Shown: positions 24,401-35,253 of the stretch, piece after piece | Position numbering within the stretch: the first letter of the stretch is position 1 | Layout of the letters: the number at the start of each line of letters is the position of its first letter | NCBI GenBank assembly: GCA_018524725.1 | Contig: JAEUWP010000238.1 | Location: forward strand, 1 to 64,000 | From: Podaxis mareebaensis | Lineage: Eukaryota > Basidiomycota > Agaricomycetes > Agaricales > Agaricaceae | Direction: 5' to 3' | DNA length: 64,000 nucleotides | Notes under the pieces: model-generated | What the model saw: only the letters and a program-made list of their open reading frames with translations | What the model was told of the DNA's origin: nothing | The model's database searches: none | Program-made: the position numbers and the translations under genes

Positions 24401-24711
24401 TGAGAATGATATAGAGGCACTTGGGTAGCCGCAGGCTGAGAGTGATATGCCGGCTGAGAAGGATACACAGGTGGAACATAATGGGACGAATAGTATGGAG
24501 TTTGCACGGACGGGATTGATTGAAGGGGAGGCACTTGAGCACGAGGGGGGAGAGGTATGTCGTCAATGGTTTTAAAAGTTGAACCCATGCGTTTGTTCTG
24601 GATGCTCTGGGCAATGGAGGGATTGAACGGATCTTTGGACATGTATCCTGGCATGTGTCGTTGATGAGTCTCCGCTTGCTGTGCAAACCCAGTTTCTGCA
24701 GTATGTTCCAT
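21491..24711 (-). CDS. Four-TM protein A with RS-rich cytoplasmic region
   Basis: Unrecognised family; 1022 aa from exons 24711-22877, 22821-22653, 22604-22531 and 22481-21491. The long N-terminal half is disordered: Pro/Gln-rich with repeated YHSQP words, then a strongly Arg-Ser-alternating stretch and more SR/SP text. A conserved core follows: LPRQIYLHFLLRLPALYFSR, an acidic helix (EEADLTLEEIKDMAL-like), and HFIDNLMREWKTLNIIS leading into about four membrane segments (ISILLLSAIMTMF; YVAFWSLICALLSVLYGCLF; a long VWVMLAMPVIW-to-IMCIMLFMW segment; IFICVVLGTGIAYGTLI). The C-tail is again SR/P-rich. Paralogues B and C have the same exon plan, with internal exons of exactly 169 and 74 nt. Only A has the RS expansion. 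No enzymatic motif was seen; function unknown. Confidence 0.82.
23800..23990. repeat. GGGAAC/GAGAAC-type hexamer minisatellite in gene A
   Basis: Tandem hexamers such as GGGAAC and GAGAAC on the plus strand encode alternating Arg-Ser on the minus strand inside gene A. Expansion of this repeat explains the RS-rich region that is missing from paralogues B and C. Confidence 0.75.
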
Positions 24712-25803
24712 GGCACGAAAAACGGTTTTGGAGGACACTATGAGGGGCGGTGGAGAGAGGTGAAGGGCGAAACAGTTGAAAATCAAAGAACAGCTTTCGT
24801 TGATTGATGGAACCTTAAGGAAATCAGGGTCAATATCCGAAAATGGGGCGCCCGTTAGGCGCTCCTTGTCATCTGGACACGACCTATTTCTAACATCGCG
24901 GATACGAATAGGCCCGAAAGAATGCAGTGAAAGCTGTCAGTTTACGAGAAGAAACACCGCCCACAAGTACTCTCACCGATCAGAACATCCATGACATCTA
25001 AGCATCCGCGCATATGGGAGCGCCGTCTTATACCTTTGCTACCCACTCCGATGCGCATCTCTCTAGATTGATCATCAACAGGTAGGATTTGAAAGACGTT
25101 CAAATGGCCTTGATGCTTTGTATTATACAATAATATCGCTATCGTTCTAATGCCATTCAGTCGAAGTTGAAGGTGGACGTGCACGTGGTTCCACGCCACG
25201 GTATTGCACTTCTGATTTGCATGTTTATTGCATATCTTCTTGTTTACATGATGATAATCCTTATCCGTTTTATGAAACGGCTATGTGTCCGAGTCTGCCT
25301 CCTCAGCAGCGTCGTTCATTACCTGAAGCACTCCTTCCTTTGTCATGCACAGCAGTTTCGCATAGTTGGTGAGATATCCGCCAACGTTCCTCCTTGATCT
25401 TCACCTTCGGGGGTACCTGAGGGGAAAGCAAATTCACTCCCCACGACCTTGAACGTGTATGACGATGACGGTTTCACGTCAGGGATGGTGAGAGGCTTCG
25501 TGCGATCTAGCAACTAAAAGTAACCAACGAAGGAGGGGGTGAGACCATAGTGACCGGCCTGGCGCCAACAAAATCTTGGGATCCACTATGAACCCGAAAT
25601 TCTTCGCAATGCGCGGTTAGAGCTGTAAGTGCTGACATTTGAGTGACGAGAACACGATTCAGAAGGATACTTACCAATAAGAGAAATCATCTGGCCGATG
25701 TTCCCACGCTTCGTGATCTGCCCCAACAGACAACAACAAAGACAAGAGTGTACATCCCAGTCCACACCGACCCCGACAGCAACACCCTCAAGAATACGGC
25801 GAG
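24712..25803. other. Intergenic between gene A and RPL37
   Basis: Likely the two divergent promoters. A minus-strand frame at 25822-25586 overlaps the RPL37 start and has no recognised homology. No gene is supported. Confidence 0.45.
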
Positions 25804-26574
25804 ATGGTGAGTCTGAATCCATGCTAGATGACCTCAGGAGGCCTTGTCGATAGTGTCGGCAACATTTTGCGCGAAAATTGTGGCTGGATGCGTTGGATGC
25901 AGGTGGATGGGGTTGGATGAGGAGGAACAGTCTGAAGTTTGCCGGACATATGATCGCTGCTCTCTCTGTGCTATGCTTTTCTTCGGTCTTATCGTCTGCT
26001 TTGGGCGGGTTGCTGATTCTATATCTGCTTTGCTTTTTGTATTGCGATCAATAGACAAAAGGTGCGTCACCGAGCCCTTGAAGTTCTGGGTTTCGCTCTA
26101 ATATGGCGCATTTCTTTAGGTACCTCGTCCTTCGGGTGCGTCCGCTTCGAAATCCAAGCCTTCATTGCACCCGTTAATCGTGTTCTTTTATCTCAATAGT
26201 AAGCGACACACCAAGTCCCACACCCTCTGTCGCCGCTGCGGGAACCGCGCCTTCCACAGGCAACACAAAAGTACGCCCCGATATAAAGGCAGCTGAAGCC
26301 CTCGACTCATCGCTAGTTAGCTTGCGCCTCATGCGGTTATCCATCTGCTAAAATTCGCTCCTACGAGTGGGGACAGAAGGCGAAGCGCAGAAAGACAACC
26401 GGTACTGGCAGGATGAGGTACTTGAAGACTGTGTCGAGGAGGTTCAAGAACGGATTCAGGTGAGTCGAGCTCCTGTCCTATTGTTTCATCTTATGGTCCT
26501 AATCTCCCATCTTCCCTCCTCTCAGGGAGAACACCACCGCCAAGAAGAGAACTCCGAAAACAGCAGAGGCATAA
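25804..26574 (+). CDS. RPL37: 60S ribosomal protein eL37 (L37)
   Basis: Structural component of the large ribosomal subunit, 94 aa. Six exons: 25804-25806 (ATG only), 26055-26061 (7 nt), 26120-26135 (16 nt), 26200-26270, 26321-26459, 26526-26574. Spliced, it reads [20 protein letters not shown] and continues with the zinc-ribbon pairs CRRC and [39 protein letters not shown] and the end [11 protein letters not shown], which is eL37 along its whole length. All splice sites are GT-AG. The ATG exon ends in ATG|GTGAGT. The first intron is long (248 nt). The minute 5' exons make this gene easy to miss with automatic predictors. Confidence 0.93.
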
Positions 26575-27341
26575 TTAAACATGTCTGTCCTTCTCCTCTC
26601 GCCTTTCCTCGTAGTCATCGTAAGCCACGTCGACTCACTGCATCGCATATAACATACCGACGCCCAATGAAAACTATGCCTTATGATATGCGCATGTATT
26701 TTTTCGCGAAATGTCCGGATGTGAGGGATGGATGGAATGTCCTGATCATAAATGTTTGAGAATACTGCGAGCCCGTTGCCGTCGAGCCTCGCATTCCGCC
26801 CTCCCTGTCGAACCCGTTTGAAGACTCTTCTCTTCTGAAGAGTTGTCCCTAGACACATACTTAAGGGGGGGGGATTTCGCCCCGAAGCAAACCGACGTGG
26901 CTGGTGTCGCTGAGTGGGCTCAACGCACCCTAAGGGCGATCATGAAACGTCTACAAAGTTGTAAAGTGGGTCGGCCGGTCTCGATAAGAAGAGTGAACAA
27001 ACATAACGCGATTTATAGATATACACCGAGAGACATACAGCGAGGCTGAGCAAAGACAATAATCATAGCTTATGGTCAGTCCCATGATAGGATTCCAATT
27101 GAGGGAGTGATTGTTATGTAGAACAAGTTAGACACCCGACTACTCTTTGATGATTCCTTTTGCCATACCGTTCACGTGCTCTCTTTAGAAAAACATCACC
27201 GCCGCTGGTTTGTCGAATTAAAGTGCCGAAGCCCCGAAGAACCAGCGGCGCCTAAGAAAAGCAGACCCACCATATGACTTAGATCAAAAGTCCGTCTGTC
27301 ACTCTTCACTCCATATGTACTCTTAATTGCAGTTATCGACG
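26575..27341. other. Intergenic, no gene seen
   Basis: 3' flank of RPL37 and upstream region of the F-box gene. A G-run (GGGGGGG) lies near 26866. Nothing else was recognised. Confidence 0.5.
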
Positions 27342-28822
27342 ATGATCACAGTCATTGATCTTCCCGTAGAGATTGTGGAAACCATCGCCGGCCATCTTGA
27401 ATTGGTGAGTCTCACGCATACCCCCAGCCTCACATCGCATTGCTTACCAGGTGAGCTACAGCCTTCCAGGTGGAAGGATCTAGCCAACTTCCGGGCCACC
27501 TGCAAGTATGCGGATGGCATTCTAACACCCCGGGTGCTCTCAACTATCATTTTTGACCTCTCCGATTGGAGAAGTGCTCGAGGTCTTATTCGCATGGCTT
27601 CTAGACCCAACCGTATGCACTTGTTTGCCAGGAAATTGAAGATTCGATGCCTTGCACCTGGTGCCAATGCGAACGGTTTCCCACCGCATATCGTGATGGA
27701 GAGGGATGGAAGTTTTGGGTATCCAGAGCGACCATCCGATAAGGACGTGCTCCAAGCCGCACAAATCATATCGCAATACCTTCCAGGTGCATTCCGACAT
27801 TTTCACAACTTGGAGGTTGTCGAGTACGTCCAGTCTCACAACTCGCTGGGCTGTATTTCACATGATGGGGATAGATGGCGAACTCACGCTTTCGACGTAG
27901 GAGACACCAACAGAGCCGTGGTCGACCTTCTTCGTTCACAAGACAACCTGCGAAACGTTTCCATCGACATGAGTTGCGATGTTTCGTTTCCGTACCCCCA
28001 ACTTGGCCACCTCTCCAACCTTTCGCAGTTGTCGATCACCTTCCCTCGAATTCATATGCAGGCCGGACCCTTGTTCTCGGGAACTGCACAAGCTCTTCGC
28101 AATAGTCCTGATCTCATCGACCTCCAAATCAAACTTCAGCCTCACTATCACCGTCCGGACCTCGTCTACTTGGACGAAATATATCGTCAAATGGCATCGC
28201 TGCGCAATGTTAGGAATCTCTCACTTGGAATACCGACCGCGCTTAGCCTCAGCAAATTCTCCTCTCTTGATAACCTGTCAAATTTAATTTCCCTAGACAT
28301 CCGACCGGAGTACTCCTTGCAGGGGTTAAACGAGATGTGGAGAGCACTGGACAAATGCCGTATTCACCTCAAATCCATCTCCCTCAATATCTTGGACCTG
28401 GAGGATGGGTTCCTTGACTATCTGTCGACATACTCTGGTGTGGAAGAGCTCTTGTTATCGAATACGGAGGAGTATTGGGCCGAGCCCACACCGAACGATA
28501 CGGCTCTGGCGACCCGTTTCTTTGAAACGATCGTGGAGAAACACGCAACCAGTCTGAAGGTGCTGGAAATGTGCAGCTACTCTAGCTCTGCTACCTGGGG
28601 AGACGTATCTGAGCGTCCCAAGCGTCTCGCCAAGCTGAGAGCGTTAGAGAGGCTGAAAATCGAGCTTGGAAACGACGAGATAGCCACCATAACGACGGCA
28701 AGTTCGGATGATTATGTACGTTCCAAGAATTTCTCTTGCTGTAGAAAGTGGAAATGAATTTACATAATTGACAGAGGCGACTGTGCGACTTATTGGGGCT
28801 TAGATATAATGGGATGACATGA
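27342..28822 (+). CDS. F-box/LRR-like protein 1
   Basis: Likely substrate receptor of an SCF ubiquitin ligase. Exons 27342-27404, 27462-28715 and 28775-28822, about 454 aa. The F-box starts at LPVEIVETIAGHLE and continues after a 57-nt intron (no stop, length divisible by 3, so it can look like coding) into PSRWKDLANFRATCKYADG. The rest is a run of leucine-rich segments (LRNVSIDM, LSNLSQLSITF, LRNVRNLSLGI, HLKSISLNIL, LKVLEMCSY, LERLKIELG). The last small exon (RRLCDLLGLRYNG) follows a GTACGT donor. The 3' end of this gene is duplicated as a relic at 32295-32500. Confidence 0.85.
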
Positions 28823-28914
28823 ATACAACGGAACTGTATGGTAACTATTTGGACGTTGTTCCGCTTCACGTACTCATAGCCGTTTTGGGTCATAATTCTT
28901 GTGATAATTGATCT

Positions 28915-29150
28915 TCAATCATTGGCACCGGTACTTTCTCGTTTTGCTGCCTGTGCAAAGACTGGACACTCTGGGATTACTGATATGCTGAGCTTCGAGA
29001 TTTCCACTACACCATTCGCCTCTTGCTCTACTGCAGAGGTTGGACCGCTGGGGACCTGGGAAGGACCATGAAGGATTGCACGTGACCCACGGTATGATTG
29101 TTCAGTTTTCCCCCACCCGCTCATTTCTGAATCGTTCGCTATCAAGACTA
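28915..29150 (-). pseudogene. Relic of a four-TM gene (3' end, B-like)
   Basis: The minus strand encodes a C-terminal fragment (EQEANGVVEISK...) matching the end of four-TM gene B (EQEVNNVGEISE...). The DNA is clearly alike: both contain TCGTTTTGCTGCCTGTGC and GGACCGCTGGGGA at equivalent spacing. Membrane-coding exons are absent; the FunK1 gene begins immediately upstream on the other strand. It is a truncated duplicate, convergent with F-box gene 1 in the same arrangement as the relic/B pair at 32.3-32.8 kb. Confidence 0.8.
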
Positions 29151-29152
29151 TC

Positions 29153-31710
29153 ATGTCTACCTCAGAGAAAGACCCGCCAAGGTGCCTCTTACTATGTCCC
29201 TAGTCTTCGCAACCTGAACGCCATTTCAGCACGCCTCCAAGATCCAAGTCTTTTCATACGGGCTCGTGAGGACTATCTGCATTATCTTCATTGCTCTGCT
29301 TTCTATGTCGTCTCACCCTTTGCTTTAAAATCAATTCCACGCCCAGCTCGCACAGTTCCTGGGGCGGTGGATCCGCTGTAACCAGCCACCGGGAGGAAAT
29401 TGGACGCGAGATGGACATCGAAATGTTGGTCTGTGATGTCGAAGAGTTTCAAGCCTCCTATCTACCGTTCATTCCTGCCGAAGAAGGCGTCACGGCTTAT
29501 GTTACAAGGCTAAAGAACGCCGGCCTTCTTGTTCTATCGGCGGATGATAACGGGCTCCAGTGGAGTGACTTTCCCAATTCTCCTTCAAAACTCAAAGCCA
29601 ACGAGGCCGCACTGTTCTCCGTGTTCGAAAAAATTGCGAAGGAACTGGCCAATTACACCTTCTCTTCCACCGATAGCGATGGCAGGCTTGCCAAAGCCCA
29701 TCTTCAGTACCGTGATTGCCCCAACACGAACCTCGCTTCGGAACTCGAAGGTGCAAACTTTGGGATAGATGGGTGTTTCGAGCTCAACAACGCGTCCAGA
29801 CTTTGGTCGGGTTCGGAAAAGTTGGTGGCTCCGGATACTGTGGTCGTTGCTGAGTACAAGAAACACGAGAAACATACGCTCGACGTGCGGCATTCCTTGT
29901 CTTTCATCCGTATACATTCTGATCTCCTTTCAGAATCGCTTGAAGCTGGTTTCTGCAGCAAGCCATATCATGAACGACGATCCTCGGCGCATGTTCATGT
30001 TCGGGGTAGGTGTCCGGGCTCGAAACTGCCACAGTGAAGCTAAAACTAATGCACGGTCAGATTAGGGTGGAGGATGGCATGATGTCCTTGTGGTACTTCT
30101 CCCGTTCGCACTCGACAAAGTCCAAACCATTCGACTTTACCAAGGCAAGTTGTAATCCCTAGCGGTGTCTTGACCTCAATAATTACAACCTCCACCAGAA
30201 CCCCAGGATCTTGATATCGATTTTCCTCTCGCTTTTATTTGACGATGAGAAAGGACTCGGCTATGATCCAAATGTTCGTCGTTGCTGTGGAGATATCATT
30301 CACTACGAGTACGAGGTTCCGGCGGAGGATGGTTCTCGTTATTATAGGACCTGTAGAGCGTTGTCCAGCTATCGTTCGCTTGGCATCAGTGGACGTATGA
30401 CCCGGGTTTGGGAAGCAGTTCAGATCTCTGGGTTCGGGGGCTCGGTCCTCCTTCCCTCGACCCCGGTCGCCCTCAAAGACGTATGGTTGGATGAGGGCGC
30501 AATGACGGAGCGCCAGATCCAGACCAAGATTTTCGACGCGGTCGAGGATGAATGCACCAAGCATAAAGGCGGTCGGAAATCCCGTCTCGATCTCATTGCT
30601 CCACTGCGTAAAACGATGGGAGGGACGCCACTTGAGATCATCGTTGGCGGCAAATATCGGGATTACTTCATGAATATCAGCTGCGATGGCAAAGGACAGA
30701 GGCTGAAGAATAAACCAAATAGTGCCACTCCCGTGCGGGGGCTTTTCTCTTCAGAAAATCCCAAGGACGTTAGTTCCCGAAGTCGCCGCATTCCGAACGC
30801 AGATCAGAGTCGAAATATGGGCACCCCAGTTCATCCCTTTCAGCGCAGCCCCCATACCGACGTTGCTCATCATCAAATCCATCAAAACCGAAGTTACCGT
30901 GCCAAGGAACGTTACTTCCTTGTTTATGAAGATGTTTGCACAGCACTTCATGACGCACCCAATCTTCCGACATCGTTTAAGGCGCTTCTCGACGCGTGGA
31001 TGGGTACGTAGACGCGGCGAAAGAAAGACCTCTTACTAATTCTAATTTAGCCCTCATTGTTATGTTCGTCGCCAACTGGGTTCATCGTGATGTCAGTACA
31101 GGAAATATTCTTTTTCTGGGTAAGGACGTGAAGGCTCAAGGTAAATTGAGCGATCTGGAATACGCCAAGGAATTTCAATTGGCCTCGCCCAGCTCGACGG
31201 ATCCCAAAACAGTGAGGGTATCCCAATTTTTTTGGTACTTCATTGCTGATCCATTTGTAGGGTACACCTTTTTTCATGGCATATGAGCTCTTAACTGGTG
31301 CGCTCCTTTTTCGCCCGATGGACAACCCGCCAAGCTCGCACGAAGATGCTGAGGCTATAGTCACGATGTTGGAAGAGACAGGAGAATATGTGCAAGCGGG
31401 GCAACCGGAGCTTCCTACGGGAACACCATATCCAGTTGTGTACAACTTCCAGCACGACCTGGAATCCCTTTGGTGGATTGCATTGTGGATCCTCACCGCT
31501 CGGGTTGACCACCCGGCCTCACAACTCTACGCACAATTAATCTTCATCAATGGGTTGCAGTGCTCCAACGAACGTGCAAACGTCTTCACGCGAGAAGATC
31601 ATTTAGCCGCTCAACTGCGAGAAGTGTTGCACGAAAAGCTTCACTCCTTTATTGGCTATTCGGCTGACTTCGGCAAGTTGTTGTGGAGCGCATATATGCA
31701 GCGAGAATAG
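29153..31710 (+). CDS. FunK1-type fungal protein kinase, stops early
   Basis: Fungal-specific FunK1 Ser/Thr kinase family. Exons 29153-29181, 29230-29265, 29347-29884, 29934-30005, 30061-30144, 30199-31003, 31051-31211, 31261-31710, about 724 aa to the stop. Hallmarks: N-terminal REEIGREMDIEM...CDVEEF, RMFMFG before SLWYFSRSHS, the catalytic loop WVHRDVSTGNIL (HRD), LSDLEYAKEF in the DFG place, GTPFFMAYELL (APE-like), and the FQHDLESLWWIALWIL region. The intron after exon 5 begins GCAAGT, a GC-AG intron. The TAG at 31708-31710 interrupts a frame that stays coding-like for 121 more codons. The kinase core lies before the stop, so a shortened kinase could work, or the gene is decaying. Confidence 0.85.
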
Positions 31711-32073
31711 GCGAAGAGAATGAGCGACTCAGAGACATATCCGTCCATTTATCAAGACTTCGTGACGAAGCTGATCTCCTGCCTTGGATTGGCAACAAAC
31801 ATGAAGGAAGCTCTGCCATTGGTTGATCTCCACCTCCGACGATATGTGGAACCGATAACTGGACCCTCTGCAGCGAGTTCTACAACTGAAGTGACCTCCA
31901 CTACATCAACAACTGATCATCCCGCACCCGACCCTACGCCTGGGCGCGCACCTAAACGATCGCTCACGCCTGGAATGGGTGATGGTCATACGCAGGATTC
32001 TGGAGTTGCCATTACCAAGAGGCCTCGCACGTCTCTACATCCGGACCGTGTCCGCGTAGTTCATCTGTCTTGA
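31711..32073 (+). pseudogene. FunK1 C-terminal tail beyond in-frame TAG
   Basis: In the same frame as the last kinase exon, directly after TAG: AKRMSDSETYPSIYQDFVTK, then a low-complexity Thr/Pro region and a basic RAPKRSLTPG / KRPRTSLH end resembling nuclear-localisation signals. FunK1 proteins usually carry such a tail, so this is the natural C-terminus cut off by a nonsense codon, unless translation reads through. Confidence 0.7.
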
Positions 32074-32294
32074 TACCCATCCAAACCAGTTTCGGGAATT
32101 ATTAATAATCAATACTAATGTATCCACAACGTATACCCCTTTCTGGCTGTATGATATGCTAGATTACTGTACAGCATTTTTTCCATGGTGCTTGAGCTTC
32201 CGCACAGCGGATTCTGCGTCAAAAAAAAACCGATGCCTTGATGCAGTCTTGAGATAGCAGAATCAAATGGCTCTCCGATCACCGGTGCAATCTG

Positions 32295-32500
32295 TGCGTC
32301 TCAAACGCCTTGCCAAGCCACAGGTATTAAGGGTGCTGAAAGTCGAGCTTTGAAACGACGAGATAGCCACCCTAACGGTGTCAAGTTCGGGTGATTATGC
32401 ACGTCCCAAAAATTTCCTTTGCTGTAACAAACGTAAACGAGTTTACATACTTGGCAGACGCGACCGTGCGATAACGATTTACTTGGCCCAGATATACAAT
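32295..32500 (+). pseudogene. Relic of F-box gene 1 3' end
   Basis: DNA matching 28608-28800 of F-box gene 1 (shared CGACGAGATAGCCACC, then GATTATG[T/C]ACGT[T/C]CCAA). The splice donor GTACGT has become GCACGT, and frame breaks are present. No upstream F-box remains. It sits convergent to gene B. Confidence 0.8.
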
Positions 32501-32587
32501 GTGATGAAACGAAGGCAACGGAGCTGTAGTAGCTGTCTGGGCTTTATTAACTCCGCTCTACATGCCCCTAGCCATTTTAGCTCGTAA

Positions 32588-34761
32588 TCATCGCGACGGT
32601 TCATGTTTAATCATTGCTGACGTCGATACTGTGTCGTTTTGCTGCCTGTGCGAAGACAGGACATTCCGGGGATTACTGGTATACTGATGCTCTGAGATTT
32701 CCCCGACATTATTCACTTCTTGTTCAATTGTATGAGGTTCCGGTTTCCCTGGCACGGGTTTTATATTGGACCGCTGGGGATCTTCCAGGTCTTCTTGCAC
32801 CCGGTTAGTAGTTTGAATCTGGGAAGGACCATCATTATTTGTCAAAGGGGGTAGCCGTTCGCTTAAGAGTCTCGTTCTCTCTAGTCCAAGCCGCAATCCA
32901 GCGCCTTGATCCGAGGTTAAAACAGGTGGGATATTGGTGCCTAGTGTGCCCTGTGCTGCTGTATCCGTTGAATCCACGGGCTCGGGAGGGATATGGACAA
33001 CGGATAAGATGATCGGGCTGGTTGGCACCGCCTCAAGACTGGAGGCTAAGCTTGGCAAAGATGAAGAACTTTCTGTGCGGCTCGTAGTAGATTGAGGCCG
33101 CATCGCTGGCCGCGGTGGAATGACGGGTTGTGACCCGGCGGTAGCGATGGGCGATTGGGGCGTCGGTGACCTGGGAGGGGTAGGTGACACGACGTCCACA
33201 CATGGGGACTTCGGCCTTTTGCCGCTTCGTGGTGAATTCCTGAAGCCTGCTATCCTGTTGCTCCAACTCTCGTCCATTTTGGAACCGTATCGCCATAGGG
33301 TGCTGATGATGAGAACTGCATAGACGACTCCGATGGCGAAAACCCAACAAATGAATAGTCGGAAAGCCAAATCTGATCTCGGACCGATTTCTTGTATAGG
33401 ATGACTATGTCGCACTCGCCACATGAAGGCCATGATGCAAGCAATGTACGCAATGATTGACCTAACGATCTTCAGAGACCCGACTCTGGCACTCAGTTGA
33501 CGCCTTACCAGACAAACCAGATAGCTGGCATGGCCAGCATAACCCAAATATTCCATACTATGGTTTGATTGCGCTGTGATTCCTGCCGCATGGTAATGTG
33601 AATCATAAATATAACTTAATCTCTGGACGAGCACTTACTATGGCCCATTCCGTGGCCTTATACGCTCGCCGCATCCCCGAGAATCTAATTATAAAAAAAC
33701 AGCCATATAACATGCTGAATAGCGCACAGATGAGGGAAGATAATGCCGCGTAACGTGTAACCGCATCAGCATTTGCTCCGTCAACCTGAAGAATCGTCAA
33801 AATTCCCCTAGAAGTAGATCAGATCTCCTCAAAATGAAAGTCATGGTTAGATTACTTACGAAAGCAAAAGACCTGATATGATATTGAGGGTTTTCCATTC
33901 TCGCATAAGGTTATCAATAAATTCTTCCCAGTTCTTCTTCAGCCGTGAGTATGCCTTAGGCATCTTTTGTCCATGCGAGTGTTCATCAGCACTACCTCTC
34001 AGTCCCATATCCTTCATCTCCTCCAACGTAAGGTGTGCACCCACAAAAATCTGGTCAACCCTGGAGAAATACATGTACGGCAGACGGAGAAGACAGTGAA
34101 GGTAGATCTGACCCGGAATGACAACGGTAAGAAGTGTGATGATGTACAACTTGAGCGATGCCTGCTCTGCCGTTGTTGGCGAATCGTAGATGTTGAGGTG
34201 CGCAGTCTTCTCCACATCGGTTTGGATGGGCAAAAAGGAATCAGAGAAGACTGCAGAAGGCACTCTTTGGTGAAAGCCACGGTGGTCCTGCACCAAGGCT
34301 GGTGAAGTGGAACAGGTATCTGCAGGACCTAGTGTTGATGTGTTCAAAGTTTGACGTGGGCGATCCTGCTGACTCTCCCTGCACTCAGCAGGCAATGGCA
34401 GCTCGAGGCCCATAGTTGTCGTATCCATAGCGTTCCGTCTTTGTGGTACAGCGTGAACAGGATAAATATCGACAGACCGCCCTCGGGGCTCTAGATCTAT
34501 TGTCTCGCCATCCGGCCTGGGGTACGACGTGTCACCGGCGCTTCTGCTGCTGTCTGCATAGTACGGGACATAGGCTAGAGTAGCAAGGTCCGGAGCAGAC
34601 TGAGTGACCTTGCGCAGTGAAGGGCTCGTGGGACGACGCCTAGCGAGTGAATGCGGTAGGCCGATTTCATTGACATTGTTGATGTTATTGCGTCTCTGTT
34701 TATTCTGAATACGAAGAGAAATTGACGCCGTGAAAGGATCAACAGACTTGTAAGGATGCAT
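32588..34761 (-). CDS. Four-TM protein B
   Basis: Paralogue of A and C, about 672 aa, exons 34761-33860, 33807-33639 (169 nt), 33582-33509 (74 nt) and 33461-32588. The N-terminal region carries the family start VDPFTASISLRIQNK...INNVNEIG. Then come GQIYLHCLLRLPYMYFSR, LTLEEMKDMGLR, EEFIDNLMREWKTLNIIS and about four membrane helices, with a Pro/Ser-rich C-tail. The 74-nt exon encodes WNIWVMLAMPAIWFVW. The ATG at 34761 is chosen because the upstream frame has only a TTG; a spliced upstream start is possible. The last intron (48 nt) is open in frame and easily misread as coding. Confidence 0.82.
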
Positions 34762-35253
34762 ACACCTCTCTGAGAGACTTTTGGATCGGCTAGTTAAATC
34801 TCGACTTGGGGAGAGATCTGGGAGGTTTGCAACGGTGAAAGGTTGTCTTGGGAGTACCAAACGGGTGGGAAGGCCAGAAGACGCTCATCTCTGAATCGTG
34901 GACTCTTTTCTCAAGCTCACGGGCGCCAGGAAGAGCTCAGTTAAGCTTCTGTCAGAACGAATATGGGCCGTGTTCGTGATGCGGTGACCTCAAGTTATAT
35001 CCTCGTGATCGTCCTATGTTTATGATCATGAACTGAAGTAATAATTTCTCCATCGGCCGTAGAAGAATATTTTTCTGTAGCTTGGGTATTGACATATTCA
35101 AAAGCAGTGTATACTATATACCGAGGGAAGATACTCCAGAGGCACGCTATCAGTGAATAAGAGGCGGTTGGTGGTGCTCTCCGCTGAGGTACCACCCTGA
35201 AGCCTCAGTTGGAGTGGGAACCCTAGGGCGTCTGAATCCTTGACGCAACCTGG
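34762..35253. other. Intergenic between four-TM genes B and C
   Basis: Promoter region of B and 3' flank of C. No gene or repeat was recognised. Confidence 0.5.

Noticed and set aside
25586..25822. Minus-strand frame with ATG facing RPL37
   Set aside because: It overlaps the RPL37 start exon and shows no homology; the RPL37 assignment is far stronger.
29150..29270. Apparent frameshift at the N-terminus of the FunK1 gene (a frame reading ASYYVPSLRNLNAIS between two others)
   Set aside because: A 48-nt and an 81-nt intron with good splice sites join MSTSEKDPPSTPPRSKSF to the conserved REEIGREMDIEM block in a single frame, so no frameshift is needed.
33462..33634. A continuous frame across exons 3 and 4 of four-TM gene B
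   Set aside because: The intervening 48 nt has a GTAAGG donor and TTAG acceptor, and the exon boundaries match those of A and C; it is an intron without a stop.
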